A DNA stretch of 64,000 bases from Flavobacterium pectinovorum (GCF_006438875.1 NZ_RCZH01000014.1:62001-126000), one strand, 5' to 3'. Numbered from the stretch's first letter, positions 43,393 to 51,653 are shown. Numbers and translations: made by a program. The notes: generated by a model not told the origin, from the letters alone.

Positions 43393-43666
43393 TGGATCTA
43401 AAAAACTGACATTATTCTTTGTCTTTGGAATACTTTCGATTATTGCAGGGATAATTTATGCTATAATTCTAATCAACGGAAATTCGGCAGAAGATGGATT
43501 AATGGGAATTTATATTTTGTTTGGTTTGATTCCGGTTGGATTTATCATACTTATTGATCGTTTTCTGGTTCGGAAATTCGGAAATCAGAAAGTGAATAAA
43601 GTTCAATTTTCTTTTCTTTCATTTATTGTACTTTTATGGGTTATAAGAGCGATTGCGAATTTGTAA
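43385..43666 (+). CDS. Small hypothetical membrane protein
   Basis: 93 aa with three hydrophobic segments (about 10-30, 40-58, 73-92) and short basic loops (RFLVRKFGNQKVNK). No family recognised. It overlaps the plug-like gene by 8 bp and precedes three more small genes on the same strand, all probably in one transcript. Confidence 0.75.
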   Translation: MNNGSKKLTLFFVFGILSIIAGIIYAIILINGNSAEDGLMGIYILFGLIPVGFIILIDRFLVRKFGNQKVNKVQFSFLSFIVLLWVIRAIANL

Positions 43667-43703
43667 TTATTTAATATTTTCTAACAAATAATGGATAAAA
43701 AAC

Positions 43704-44120
43704 ATGACTAAACAACATTTTAAACACGTAACTTTATCTTTTATTTTAATATATATCTGGATTTTATACAATTTCTTCGCCTATTATAATGGATCAATGA
43801 GTTCGCTAACGTTGTTTTTTAATTTTTTAGCCTTTGTTGCGCTGGCAACAGGAGTTGGAATTTTATTACTTTTATTGAGAATTACTTTCTTTAGAAAAAG
43901 CAAACAATTTCAGCTTAAAAATAATTTCTTTTACACTTTTGTTGGTCTGTTTAATCTCAACTTATCAATTATTTGGATTATTTCTATCACCATGAAAATG
44001 ATCAATTTAGATTTTGAAGGACTATCTTATGTTTTAGGAAATGTGATAATTGCAATTTTTATTTTAGTTGATTTGTATTATTTTAAAGAAAAACCTGAAA
44101 TCGAAATAATTAAAATTTAA
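43704..44120 (+). CDS. Small hypothetical membrane protein
   Basis: 138 aa with four hydrophobic segments (about 10-28, 36-60, 75-95, 103-125). The C-terminus KEKPEIEIIKI is charged and cytosolic-like. No family recognised. It is the third of five small rightward genes between 43045 and 44837. Confidence 0.75.
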   Translation: MTKQHFKHVTLSFILIYIWILYNFFAYYNGSMSSLTLFFNFLAFVALATGVGILLLLLRITFFRKSKQFQLKNNFFYTFVGLFNLNLSIIWIISITMKMINLDFEGLSYVLGNVIIAIFILVDLYYFKEKPEIEIIKI

Positions 44121-44129
44121 ACTTCCTTA

Positions 44130-44345
44130 ATGAAAACATTTTTAAATTTTTCCAGAAAATTAATTAGCTTCATTTGGTTGCTTTTGACTGTTATTGTGAT
44201 TTTCTTTTTAATACAACAATTTACGAATCCTGGAATTAAAGGAATATCTAATTATGATTTAAAGCTTTATCTAAAATTTACTCTCTGTTTTGCTTTTATA
44301 TTTATTTCCTTAAAATTTTTTGCAAGCAAACTAAAATCGTCCTAA
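44130..44345 (+). CDS. Very small hypothetical membrane protein
   Basis: 71 aa with two transmembrane segments (about 10-30 and 47-64) and a basic end (FASKLKSS). Its stop codon touches the next ATG (TAAATG), indicating coupled translation. No family recognised; the tight spacing and shared strand support a real gene. Confidence 0.7.
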   Translation: MKTFLNFSRKLISFIWLLLTVIVIFFLIQQFTNPGIKGISNYDLKLYLKFTLCFAFIFISLKFFASKLKSS

Positions 44346-44837
44346 ATGACATTATTATCATACAATAATTGCAAAATTGAAATAACTGAAGAAAAAATTG
44401 AATGCGAATATTTATACTTGGCTAATCGAACAATAAAGTGGAAAATAGCTTTAGCCGAAAAAATAATATATCAATTAAACTCAAAAGAAGTAATTCTTCT
44501 CCCTCAAGAAATCAAGGAATTTCAATTTGAAATACTAGATATATCTCATAAAGCTTTAAATTTAAGCCAAGAAGCAGCAATCTATTATTTAAAAAAAGAA
44601 GAATCAGAACCAATAGAATTTTTTAGATTTTGTGTGATCGAGGAAACAAAATTAAGTAGTCAAACAAAATCATATGAGTACGCAAATGAAGTGTTAAAAA
44701 TTATATCCATGAAATATAATATTCCATTTTCATTTAAGTATTATGTTGAAACCAAGAAAAAAAGAAATGCTTTGTCCTATTTTTTTGTAGTGATAATTGT
44801 TTCTATTTTAATCGCAATAATATCACGACATTTATAA
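44346..44837 (+). CDS. Hypothetical tail-anchored protein
   Basis: 163 aa. A soluble N-terminal part with beta-strand-like segments (KIEITEEKIECEYLYL, KEVILLPQEIKEFQFEI) and a single C-terminal membrane helix (about 143-160, LSYFFVVIIVSILIAII) preceded by a basic cluster (KKKRN). The layout is that of a C-tail-anchored protein facing the cytosol. It directly abuts the preceding gene and lies 1 bp before the YdeI gene. No family recognised. Confidence 0.75.
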   Translation: MTLLSYNNCKIEITEEKIECEYLYLANRTIKWKIALAEKIIYQLNSKEVILLPQEIKEFQFEILDISHKALNLSQEAAIYYLKKEESEPIEFFRFCVIEETKLSSQTKSYEYANEVLKIISMKYNIPFSFKYYVETKKKRNALSYFFVVIIVSILIAIISRHL

Positions 44838-44838
44838 T

Positions 44839-45396
44839 ATGATTCCAACCTTCTTCCCAACCCAGGAAAAATTCAGAGAATGGTTAGAAAAGCACTACCA
44901 AAAAGAAACCGAATTATTGGTTGGTTTCTATAAAGTGAGTACCAAAAAACCATGTATGACCTGGTCAGAATCTGTAGATCAGGCGCTTTGTTTTGGCTGG
45001 ATTGATGGTGTTCGCAAATCTATTGATGAAGAAAGTTATACGATCAGGTTTACACCAAGAAAGAAAACCAGTATTTGGAGCGCCATAAACATCAAGAAAA
45101 TCGAAGTACTTACAAAAGCCGGACTGATGAAAGAATCCGGAATAAAAGCTTTCGAATTCAGATCTGAAGAAAGATCTAAAATTTACTCGCATGAAAATGA
45201 AGCGTATGTTCTCGATCCTGAATTCGAAAAGCAATTTAAAGCCAATAAAATAGCTTGGGAATATTTCAACAATCAGGCACCATCGTACAAAAAAGTAATC
45301 ATTCATGTAATTATGAGCGCCAAACAAGAAAAAACAAGAATTTCCAGATTGGAGAAAGCCATAAAATTTAGTGCTGAACAAAAACGAATGTTGTAA
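44839..45396 (+). CDS. YdeI/OmpD-associated family protein
   Basis: 185 aa. Characteristic order FPTQEKFREWLEKHY, then MTWSESVDQALCFGWIDGVR, FTPRKKTSIWSAINI and a basic C-terminal helix ISRLEKAIKFSAEQKRML. The family (YdeI/DUF1905-like) is widespread in cytosolic stress loci, without an assigned reaction. No signal peptide. It starts 1 bp after the tail-anchored protein gene, perhaps by read-through rather than shared function. Confidence 0.92.
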   Translation: MIPTFFPTQEKFREWLEKHYQKETELLVGFYKVSTKKPCMTWSESVDQALCFGWIDGVRKSIDEESYTIRFTPRKKTSIWSAINIKKIEVLTKAGLMKESGIKAFEFRSEERSKIYSHENEAYVLDPEFEKQFKANKIAWEYFNNQAPSYKKVIIHVIMSAKQEKTRISRLEKAIKFSAEQKRML

Positions 45397-45421
45397 AAAT
45401 TAGAAAAATAGCATACTAAAT

Positions 45422-45838
45422 ATGGAGATTTTAATCAAAATAATATCATTTGCGTTATTAGCCGCTTTAATCATTTTTCCAATATTGATATTAAATTTAT
45501 TAAATAAACGAAAAGTAAAAAACGCATTTATTCCCTATTTCATTAGCAGTTTGATAATCACTTTCTTTTTAGTTTTGGTTATTGCCTGGTGGTCTCACTT
45601 TTCAAACAAACTTCTTCTTTCGCATTACGGATATAATTTTGAAGGCATGGATGACATCGAAAGGTTTAAAAATGTCGCACATGAAAACTTAGAAAAAGTA
45701 AAAACCTTAAGAATAAGTGTCATGGGAATTGGATGGCCCGTAAAAGTGCTCTTCTTTTATCCAATTTATTTACCGTCCCTTTTGATAATATACTTTGGCA
45801 GTTATTTTTACAATAAAATAAAACAAAAAAGTAAGTAA
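45422..45838 (+). CDS. Hypothetical membrane protein
   Basis: 138 aa with three hydrophobic stretches (about 5-27, 38-60, 105-130), a basic loop after the first (LLNKRKVKN) and a charged segment DDIERFKNVAHENLEKVKT between the second and third. Ends with a basic NKIKQKSK tail. No family recognised. It is 25 bp after the YdeI gene. Confidence 0.75.
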   Translation: MEILIKIISFALLAALIIFPILILNLLNKRKVKNAFIPYFISSLIITFFLVLVIAWWSHFSNKLLLSHYGYNFEGMDDIERFKNVAHENLEKVKTLRISVMGIGWPVKVLFFYPIYLPSLLIIYFGSYFYNKIKQKSK

Positions 45839-45938
45839 AGTTGACTTTTTCTTTGCGTTCTTTATAGTACTTTTATAAAATATTTAGGAGTAATACCACT
45901 ATTTGCAAAAGTATTTTATCATCTAAAAAAGATAAACA

Positions 45939-46838
45939 ATGGAAAAAAGAACCACATTACAATACTACGTTTTAGATGTATTTTCTAATACAAGTTATAA
46001 GGGAAACCCATTATCGGTTGTTTTTACTGACGGTGATTTAGAATTAGAAGTTTATCAAAACATTGCAAAAGAATTTGGTTATTCTGAAACCTCATTTGTT
46101 TATTATTCCGCAGCACAAAAAGCCCTAAATGTTCGTTCGTTTACGCCTATAGGTTTTGAAATAGATGGAGCAGGACATAATTTATTAGGAGCCGTTTGCG
46201 GGGCATTACTTAAAAAACTACCCATATTTGAGGAACAAGACGAAACGAACCGTTTTGTAATGATGAAAAATGCTCCAATACCGTTATCGGTAAGTTTTGA
46301 CCCTGTTACGCAATATCCTGTTGTACAAATGCATCAAAAACCGGCTGTGATCAAACAAGAAATACCTACTTACAAAATTGCAGTGGCACTTGGTTTAAAG
46401 ATTGAGGATTTAGACAGTAATGATTTTGTTCCTTCGGTGGTGCAAACAGAAGTTACACATACAATGGTTCCAATAAAAAACAGTCAATTACTCAATGATT
46501 GTGTTCCGGACAATAAACTTTTAATCGAAATTTCGAAAGAATATCAAGCCGAAGGTTTTTATTGTTTTGCAATGAGTCAAAATGAAGATCATTTAGTCGA
46601 AACCCGATTTTTTAATCCAATAATCGGAATAAATGAAGATCCTGCCACGGGAACAGCCGCTGGTCCGTTAATTGGCTTTTTGACCCAAAAAAAATGTGCG
46701 AAATTAAATAAAGAATACAAAATCCTGCAAGGTGTTAAACTCAATCAACCTTCATTAATTGAAGTAATGTGCAGAGAAAATGATATTTTGGTTGGCGGTT
46801 CTTCTATTATTACAATGAAAGGTGAACTTTATGTATAA
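45939..46838 (+). CDS. PhzF family isomerase/epimerase-like protein
   Basis: 299 aa. It has the paired-barrel diaminopimelate-epimerase fold signature of PhzF: YVLDVFSNTSYKGNPLSVVF, the catalytic Glu in GYSETSFVYY, IDGAGHNLLGAVC and EDPATGTAAGPLIGFL. PhzF isomerises a dihydro-hydroxyanthranilate in phenazine makers, but most homologues have unknown substrates, and no phz genes are present here. Its stop codon lies inside an 18-bp terminator stem. Confidence 0.93.
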   Translation: MEKRTTLQYYVLDVFSNTSYKGNPLSVVFTDGDLELEVYQNIAKEFGYSETSFVYYSAAQKALNVRSFTPIGFEIDGAGHNLLGAVCGALLKKLPIFEEQDETNRFVMMKNAPIPLSVSFDPVTQYPVVQMHQKPAVIKQEIPTYKIAVALGLKIEDLDSNDFVPSVVQTEVTHTMVPIKNSQLLNDCVPDNKLLIEISKEYQAEGFYCFAMSQNEDHLVETRFFNPIIGINEDPATGTAAGPLIGFLTQKKCAKLNKEYKILQGVKLNQPSLIEVMCRENDILVGGSSIITMKGELYV

Positions 46839-46873
46839 AGAAAGAGCTGCGTTATGCAGCTCTTTCTTTATAC
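46833..46873. terminator. Bidirectional terminator with 18-bp perfect stem
   Basis: GTATAAAGAAAGAGCTGC (46833-46850) pairs perfectly with GCAGCTCTTTCTTTATAC (46856-46873) around GTTAT. It includes the phzF stop codon and ends 3 bp before the convergent gene's stop, serving both. Confidence 0.9.
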
Positions 46874-46875
46874 AT

Positions 46876-48006
46876 TTATTTCTTGATTTCTTGTGGCAAT
46901 GTCTTTTTTTGCTCTGGCGGAATTCGCTTCTTTAAAAACAAAATCTGTCCTAAGTGACTCGACTGATGTTCCATAACATGAAACCAGCAATATTGATTTG
47001 TCCAGTCGTATCTGGTCTGAACTTCGGCAAACCATGCATCGTCTCTTTTCTTTAATTCTGAAATGGTTTTTGCTCTAACTTCATTATATATATCCAAATA
47101 ATACTGTATATCATGACCTTTAAATTCGTCACGTCCGCCTTGATCTAAATCTAAAGCTTTTTGCCATATCTTCTTTTCTTCTTCATTAAAACCTCGATTT
47201 TCAAAAGTAAAAACCTGGTAATATTTTTCGGCTGCAGCCAAATGCATTACTAATGCGCCAATTCTATTTGCTTCGTCATCATGCAAATAATCAATTTCAT
47301 ATTGACTCATGTTCTTAACCGTTCGTTCAACACGAGCTTTAAGATCTTCGAGCATCGAAATCATATCGCCAATTTTTGGCGAAGCTCCGTCAACATTTCC
47401 AATTCTCGCTTCTTGCCTTGGTTTTATGCCGCTTCCTTCCATCAATAAACTAACTTTTCCGTCTGCACTTGATTTATCCGAAGTGATTTTATATTCTTTA
47501 ACTTTGACAACGGCATCTTTAGATATTCCGAAATCCCATTTAGGGATATTTCCGTCTTTTACTGTAGTTTCAAAACTTGAATTTAAAACCGCTAAAGGCT
47601 CAAAAACACCTTTATCATTTTCGATAAGTAATTCAAATTTATCAAAATAGAATTTTCCGTTATACAAACACAAACCTCCAAAACTTAATGATTTGCTATT
47701 TGCATCGATTGTTCCTTCGACCGTGTAGGATTGCCATTCTTTTGATTTTACCGGTCTGTCACTCATATTGTCGAAAAAACCGTCTTCGTCATTTTTAGTA
47801 TCCACGCGCGCCCAAACTCCAGCCCAGGATTTTGGTTCTCTAGTTTCTACTTTAATGGAAGCGATTACTTTAAATTTTTTCTTTACAGAAGTTTGAATCG
47901 CAATTGTCTGATTGAAAGAAGTCCAGTCGCTCGAAACAACTTTTTGTGTTTGAGCCTGCGCAAAAACAAAACTCAAAAACAGTACTAGAAGTGGTATTTT
48001 TTTCAT
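46876..48006 (-). CDS. Secreted DinB-fold protein with N-terminal carbohydrate-binding-like domain
   Basis: 376 aa. Signal peptide ending SFVFAQAQ. Residues 25-190 form a beta-sandwich like a carbohydrate-binding or AraC-transcript jellyroll: WAGVWARVDTKNDEDGFFD, YFDKFELLIEND. The C-terminal 170 residues are a DinB four-helix bundle with candidate metal histidines in ALVMHLAAAEKYY and HVMEHQSSHLGQI. A periplasmic DinB domain fused to a jellyroll is an unusual architecture as far as I know. The reaction is unknown; DinB folds often bind metal and act in thiol-dependent transfers. Confidence 0.85.
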   Translation of the reverse strand: MKKIPLLVLFLSFVFAQAQTQKVVSSDWTSFNQTIAIQTSVKKKFKVIASIKVETREPKSWAGVWARVDTKNDEDGFFDNMSDRPVKSKEWQSYTVEGTIDANSKSLSFGGLCLYNGKFYFDKFELLIENDKGVFEPLAVLNSSFETTVKDGNIPKWDFGISKDAVVKVKEYKITSDKSSADGKVSLLMEGSGIKPRQEARIGNVDGASPKIGDMISMLEDLKARVERTVKNMSQYEIDYLHDDEANRIGALVMHLAAAEKYYQVFTFENRGFNEEEKKIWQKALDLDQGGRDEFKGHDIQYYLDIYNEVRAKTISELKKRDDAWFAEVQTRYDWTNQYCWFHVMEHQSSHLGQILFLKKRIPPEQKKTLPQEIKK

Positions 48007-48108
48007 TTTCTATTTTTCTTACAAATTTCTGTAAATATATATTCTTTTTCTAAGAATTTCTGTTAATTATCATTCGAAAATTCTTTCAAAAACAAAAATA
48101 TTGGAAAC

Positions 48109-48140
48109 AAAAAAAGCTGCATCAAACGATGCAGCTTTTG
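48109..48140 (-). terminator. Terminator of the CDGSH gene
   Basis: AAAAGCTGCATC/GATGCAGCTTTT around a 4-nt loop, 26 bp past the stop, with an A-run to the left. Confidence 0.85.
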
Positions 48141-48165
48141 TATGATAACCTAGAGAATAGATTTC

Positions 48166-48393
48166 TTAGTTCGTTTTCATTGGTGGTAAGTCAAACGCGA
48201 TTGAATCGTGTTCGAAGTTATTACGATGTCCACCATCGCAAAAAGGTTTGTTTGCAGATAATCCGCAACGGCAAAGTCCTAATGCAGATCTTCCTTGAAG
48301 CCCATAAACTGTTCCTTCTGAATCCATGATTTCGAAATCGCCTTCTATCTTGATAGATCCATTTTTATTGATGATTAATTTTGTCTTGCTCAT
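48166..48393 (-). CDS. CDGSH iron-sulfur domain protein
   Basis: 75 aa. The motif LCRCGLSANKPFCDGGH fits the CDGSH pattern C-x-C-x(8)-C-D-G-x-H that holds a 2Fe-2S cluster with three Cys and one His (Gly replaces the Ser). The N-terminal segment KTKLIINKNGSIKIEGDFEI is a small beta unit typical of the short bacterial versions. Cytosolic, probably an electron or cluster carrier. Monocistronic, with a clear terminator. Confidence 0.95.
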   Translation of the reverse strand: MSKTKLIINKNGSIKIEGDFEIMDSEGTVYGLQGRSALGLCRCGLSANKPFCDGGHRNNFEHDSIAFDLPPMKTN

Positions 48394-48593
48394 AAAATTT
48401 GCTTTGTTTTTTCAGGGCAAAGATTGCAAAATAAATTTCGAAGATTTTAATTGAAGTGCTAGTTTAAACTGGTTCTATTTTATGGGGTTATTTCACAGAG
48501 TAGCACGGAGAAAAAGCGCAGAGATTCACAAAGGTTTTTGTTTATAGGGACGAAATAATCTCGCAAAGGCGCAAAGGTTTAATATATACTTTT

Positions 48594-49275
48594 GACTGGA
48601 CTGAGGTCCAGCCCACAATATCTTTCGAGCCTAAAGCTCTCTCGAAAAAGTTCCGCAGGAACCATTTATTTTGTAGGGCTGGACTTCAGTCCAGTCTAAG
48701 ATATGCATTGCCACAACAACAAATAGACAACGTAAATCACACAAGAAGCTCCGTATCTAAAATCGCTAATCTTTGTCGAAACTGGACTGAAGTCCAGCCC
48801 TACAATATCTTTCGAGCCTAAAGCTCTCTTGAAAAAGTTCCGCAGGAACCATTTATTTTTAGGGCTGGACTTCAGTCCAGTCTACGATATGCATTGCCAC
48901 GACAACAAATAGACAATGTAAATCACACAAGAAGCTCCGTATCTAAAATCGCTAATCTTTGTCGAAACTGGACTGAAGTCCAGCTCTACAATATCTTTCG
49001 AGCTAAAGCTCTCTAAAAAAGTTCCGCAGGAACGATTTATTTTGTAGGGCTGGACTTCAGTCCAGTCTACGATATGCATTGCCACGACAACAAATAGACA
49101 ATGTAAATCACACAAGAAGCTCCGTATCTAAAATCGCTAATCTTTGTCGAAACTGGACTGAAGTCCAGCCCTACAATATCTTTCGAGCTAAAGCTCTCTT
49201 GAAAAAGTTCCGCAGGAACGATTTATTTTGTAGGGCTGGACTTCAGTCCAGTCTACGATATGCATTGCCACGATA
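48594..49275. repeat. Tandem array of a 186-bp three-hairpin palindromic element (3.6 copies)
   Basis: Copies start at 48596, 48782, 48968 and 49153 (periods 186, 186, 185). Each has outer palindromic tips CTGGACTGAAGTCCAG and its partner CTGGACTTCAGTCCAG, which also pair across the unit. Between them lie CCTACAATATC, a GAGC hairpin (GAGCCTAAAGCTCT or GAGCTAAAGCTC), hairpin GTTCC-GCA-GGAAC and ATTTTGTAGGG. An 82-bp spacer (tacgatatgcattgccacga, then an aaatagacaa word) links units. The scaffold equals the element at 34924-35025. No gene: short open frames here are periodic artefacts. 48394-48593 holds a partial CGCAAAG word near 48551. Confidence 0.9.
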
Positions 49276-49299
49276 AAGAATAGATAAAACCGGGTTTTT

Positions 49300-49382
49300 T
49301 TAGCCCCGATAGAAGTGAAAATCCTTTTGCTTTTTTCTTTAAAAAGCAAAAGATTGTAACGGATAGCGGGATTAGCTCCTGA
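49300..49382 (+). ncRNA. Flavo-1-like structured element, copy 2
   Basis: AGCCCCGATAGAAGTGAAAA, then TCCTTTTGCTTTTT-TCTTT-AAAAAGCAAAAGAT (hairpin of about 13 bp), then TGTAACGGATAGCGGGATTA and GCTCC. Same order of conserved words as 16248-16329 with a different hairpin sequence. It follows the tandem array and precedes a CGCAAAG hairpin and metG. Confidence 0.55.
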
Positions 49383-49412
49383 AAAATATTAAAGAAAGTT
49401 AATTATTGAAAA

Positions 49413-49489
49413 TTAATCTCGCGCAAAGACGCAAAGTCGCAAAGTTTAGAACTTATTTTCTTTGCGACTTTGCGTCTTTGCGCGATTAA
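49413..49489. repeat. CGCAAAG-type perfect long hairpin
   Basis: Arm 49413-49444 (ttaatctcgcgcaaagacgc and aaagtcgcaaag) pairs almost perfectly over about 30 bp with 49460-49489. It is the most complete copy of this family in the window. 49490-49595 then holds AT-rich DNA and the metG promoter. Confidence 0.85.
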
Positions 49490-49568
49490 TTCACATTTGA
49501 TAAAACAGATTCTCTGTGCTTTTTCTCTGTGAAACTCCGTGGAATAACAAAATCTCAATTCTATTGCT

Positions 49569-49593
49569 TATTTTTGCACTCAATAAAATTGAG
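49569..49593 (+). promoter_or_regulatory. metG -7 box (TATTTTTG) and leader hairpin
   Basis: TATTTTTG (49569-49576) matches TAnnTTTG. CTCAAT-AAA-ATTGAG (49579-49593) forms a small hairpin that would lie at the very 5' end of the mRNA, 2 nt before the ATG. A regulatory role for the hairpin is inference. Confidence 0.45.
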
Positions 49594-49595
49594 TT

Positions 49596-51653
49596 ATGAT
49601 ACAAAATCCAAAGAGATATACTATTACGGCAGCATTGCCTTACACCAACGGACCTATACATATTGGACATTTGGCGGGGGTTTACGTGCCTGCAGATATT
49701 TATTCGAGATATTTACGTTTGCAAGGAAAAGACGTTGCGTTTATTTGCGGAAGTGATGAACATGGCGTTGCAATTTCGATGAAAGCCAAAAAAGAAGGAA
49801 TTACACCACAAGAAGTTATTGATAAATATGACGGAATTATTAGAAAATCATTTGCTGATTTCGGAATTTCGTTTGATAATTATTCTCGTACTTCGGCTAA
49901 GATTCATCATGATACGGCTCAGGAATTCTTTAGAAAACTGTATGATAATGGTGATTTTATTGAAGAAATAACGGAACAATTGTACGATGCAAAAGCAGAT
50001 CAGTTTCTGGCAGATCGTTTTGTGGTTGGAACTTGTCCAAAATGTGGCAACGAAGGAGCTTACGGAGACCAATGTGAAAATTGCGGATCGACTTTGAATG
50101 CGACGGATTTGATTAACCCAAAATCGACAATTACGGGAGAAACTCCGATATTGAAATCTACAAAACACTGGTTTTTACCTCTTGACAGATATACTGAATT
50201 CTTAACAGAATGGATTCTTGTTGGGCATAAAAACGACTGGAAACCTAATGTTTACGGACAGGTTAAATCTTGGGTTGATGGCGGACTTGAGCCTCGTGCA
50301 GTGACGCGTGACCTCGATTGGGGAATTGATGTTCCGGTTGAAGGTGCCGAAGGGAAAAAACTATACGTTTGGTTTGATGCACCTATCGGATATATTTCGT
50401 CTACAAAAGAATGGGCTTTGCGCGAAGGAAAAGACTGGGAACCATATTGGAAAGATGAAGACACAAAACTGGTTCATTTTATTGGGAAAGACAATATTGT
50501 TTTTCACTGTATTATTTTCCCTGCGATGCTTAAAGCCGAAGGAAGCTATATTTTGCCGGACAATGTTCCTGCAAATGAGTTTTTGAATTTGGAAGGAAAT
50601 AAACTGTCGACTTCTAAAAACTGGGCGGTTTGGTTACATGAATATTTAGAAGAATTTCCGGAGAAACAAGATGTTTTGCGTTATGCATTAACTTCAAACG
50701 CTCCTGAAACTAAAGATAATGATTTTACCTGGAAAGATTTCCAAGCGAGAAACAACAACGAATTAGTTGCAATTTTCGGGAATTTCATTAATCGTGTTGT
50801 GGTTTTAACCAATAAATATTACAACGGATTTATCCCAACGCCAAATGAATTATCTGAAGTGGACGAAAATACTTTGGCAGAATTAAAAGCGTATCCGGCC
50901 GTAATTTCAAGTTCGGTGGAGCGTTACAGATTCCGTGAAGCATTGGGCGAATTGATGAATGTGGCTCGTTTGGGAAATAAATATCTTGCCGATGAAGAGC
51001 CTTGGAAAGTAATGAAAGACAATCCAGAGCGTGTAAAAACTCAAATGTACGTGGCGCTACAAATTTCAGCTGCCTTGAGCATTCTTGCCGAACCGTTCTT
51101 GCCTTTTACTGCGGCGAAATTATCGAGAATATTGAAAAATGAAGGTAAATTGAAATGGAATGACGTTTCTGAAAATTCAGAATTGATTCCGGAAGGTCAC
51201 CAAATTAGTGAAGCTGAATTGCTTTTTGCTAAAATCGAAGACGAAGAAATACAAAAACAAATAGAAAAATTGGAAGCTACAAAAACTGCAAATCTTGCCG
51301 AAAACAAACAACCGGAACCTCAAAAAGAATTAATTCAATATGAGGATTTCGCCAAAATGGATTTACGTGTAGGAACAATTATCGAAGCAGAAAAAATGCC
51401 AAAAGCAAACAAACTTCTAGTTCTGAAAATTGATACCGGAATTGATGTTCGCACAATTGTTTCGGGAATTGCTGAGAGTTTTTCGCCAGAAGAAATCATT
51501 GGAAAACGTGTTACGGTTCTTGCAAATTTAGCGCCAAGAGCTTTACGCGGAATTGAAAGTCAAGGTATGATCTTAATGACAACAAATACTGAAGGTAAAT
51601 TGGTTTTTGTAAACCCAGATACTGATGCACCAAATGGTGAAACGATAAACTAA
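49596..51653 (+). CDS. metG: Methionine--tRNA ligase
   Basis: 685 aa. Class I synthetase: TAALPYTNGPIHIGHLAGVY (HIGH motif), a zinc knuckle CPKCGNEGAYGDQCENC, and EGNKLSTSKNW (KMSKS variant). The C-terminal 110 residues form the EMAPII/Trbp111-type tRNA-binding domain (FAKMDLRVGTIIEAEKMPKA, ending LAPRALRGIESQGM), used for dimerisation and tRNA capture. Full-length for the long MetRS type. A repeat-rich island lies upstream. Confidence 0.98.
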   Translation: MIQNPKRYTITAALPYTNGPIHIGHLAGVYVPADIYSRYLRLQGKDVAFICGSDEHGVAISMKAKKEGITPQEVIDKYDGIIRKSFADFGISFDNYSRTSAKIHHDTAQEFFRKLYDNGDFIEEITEQLYDAKADQFLADRFVVGTCPKCGNEGAYGDQCENCGSTLNATDLINPKSTITGETPILKSTKHWFLPLDRYTEFLTEWILVGHKNDWKPNVYGQVKSWVDGGLEPRAVTRDLDWGIDVPVEGAEGKKLYVWFDAPIGYISSTKEWALREGKDWEPYWKDEDTKLVHFIGKDNIVFHCIIFPAMLKAEGSYILPDNVPANEFLNLEGNKLSTSKNWAVWLHEYLEEFPEKQDVLRYALTSNAPETKDNDFTWKDFQARNNNELVAIFGNFINRVVVLTNKYYNGFIPTPNELSEVDENTLAELKAYPAVISSSVERYRFREALGELMNVARLGNKYLADEEPWKVMKDNPERVKTQMYVALQISAALSILAEPFLPFTAAKLSRILKNEGKLKWNDVSENSELIPEGHQISEAELLFAKIEDEEIQKQIEKLEATKTANLAENKQPEPQKELIQYEDFAKMDLRVGTIIEAEKMPKANKLLVLKIDTGIDVRTIVSGIAESFSPEEIIGKRVTVLANLAPRALRGIESQGMILMTTNTEGKLVFVNPDTDAPNGETIN

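Noticed and set aside
45939..46838. Phenazine biosynthesis locus suggested by the PhzF protein
   Set aside because: No other phz genes nearby; PhzF homologues are widespread outside phenazine producers.
48594..49275. CRISPR-like array suspected from palindromic tandem repeats
   Set aside because: The spacers between palindromes are themselves repeated and identical, the opposite of CRISPR spacers.
48882..49276. Two open frames of 77 and 65 codons inside the tandem array
   Set aside because: They follow the 186-bp repeat on opposite strands, with no conserved start context; they are artefacts of periodic sequence.
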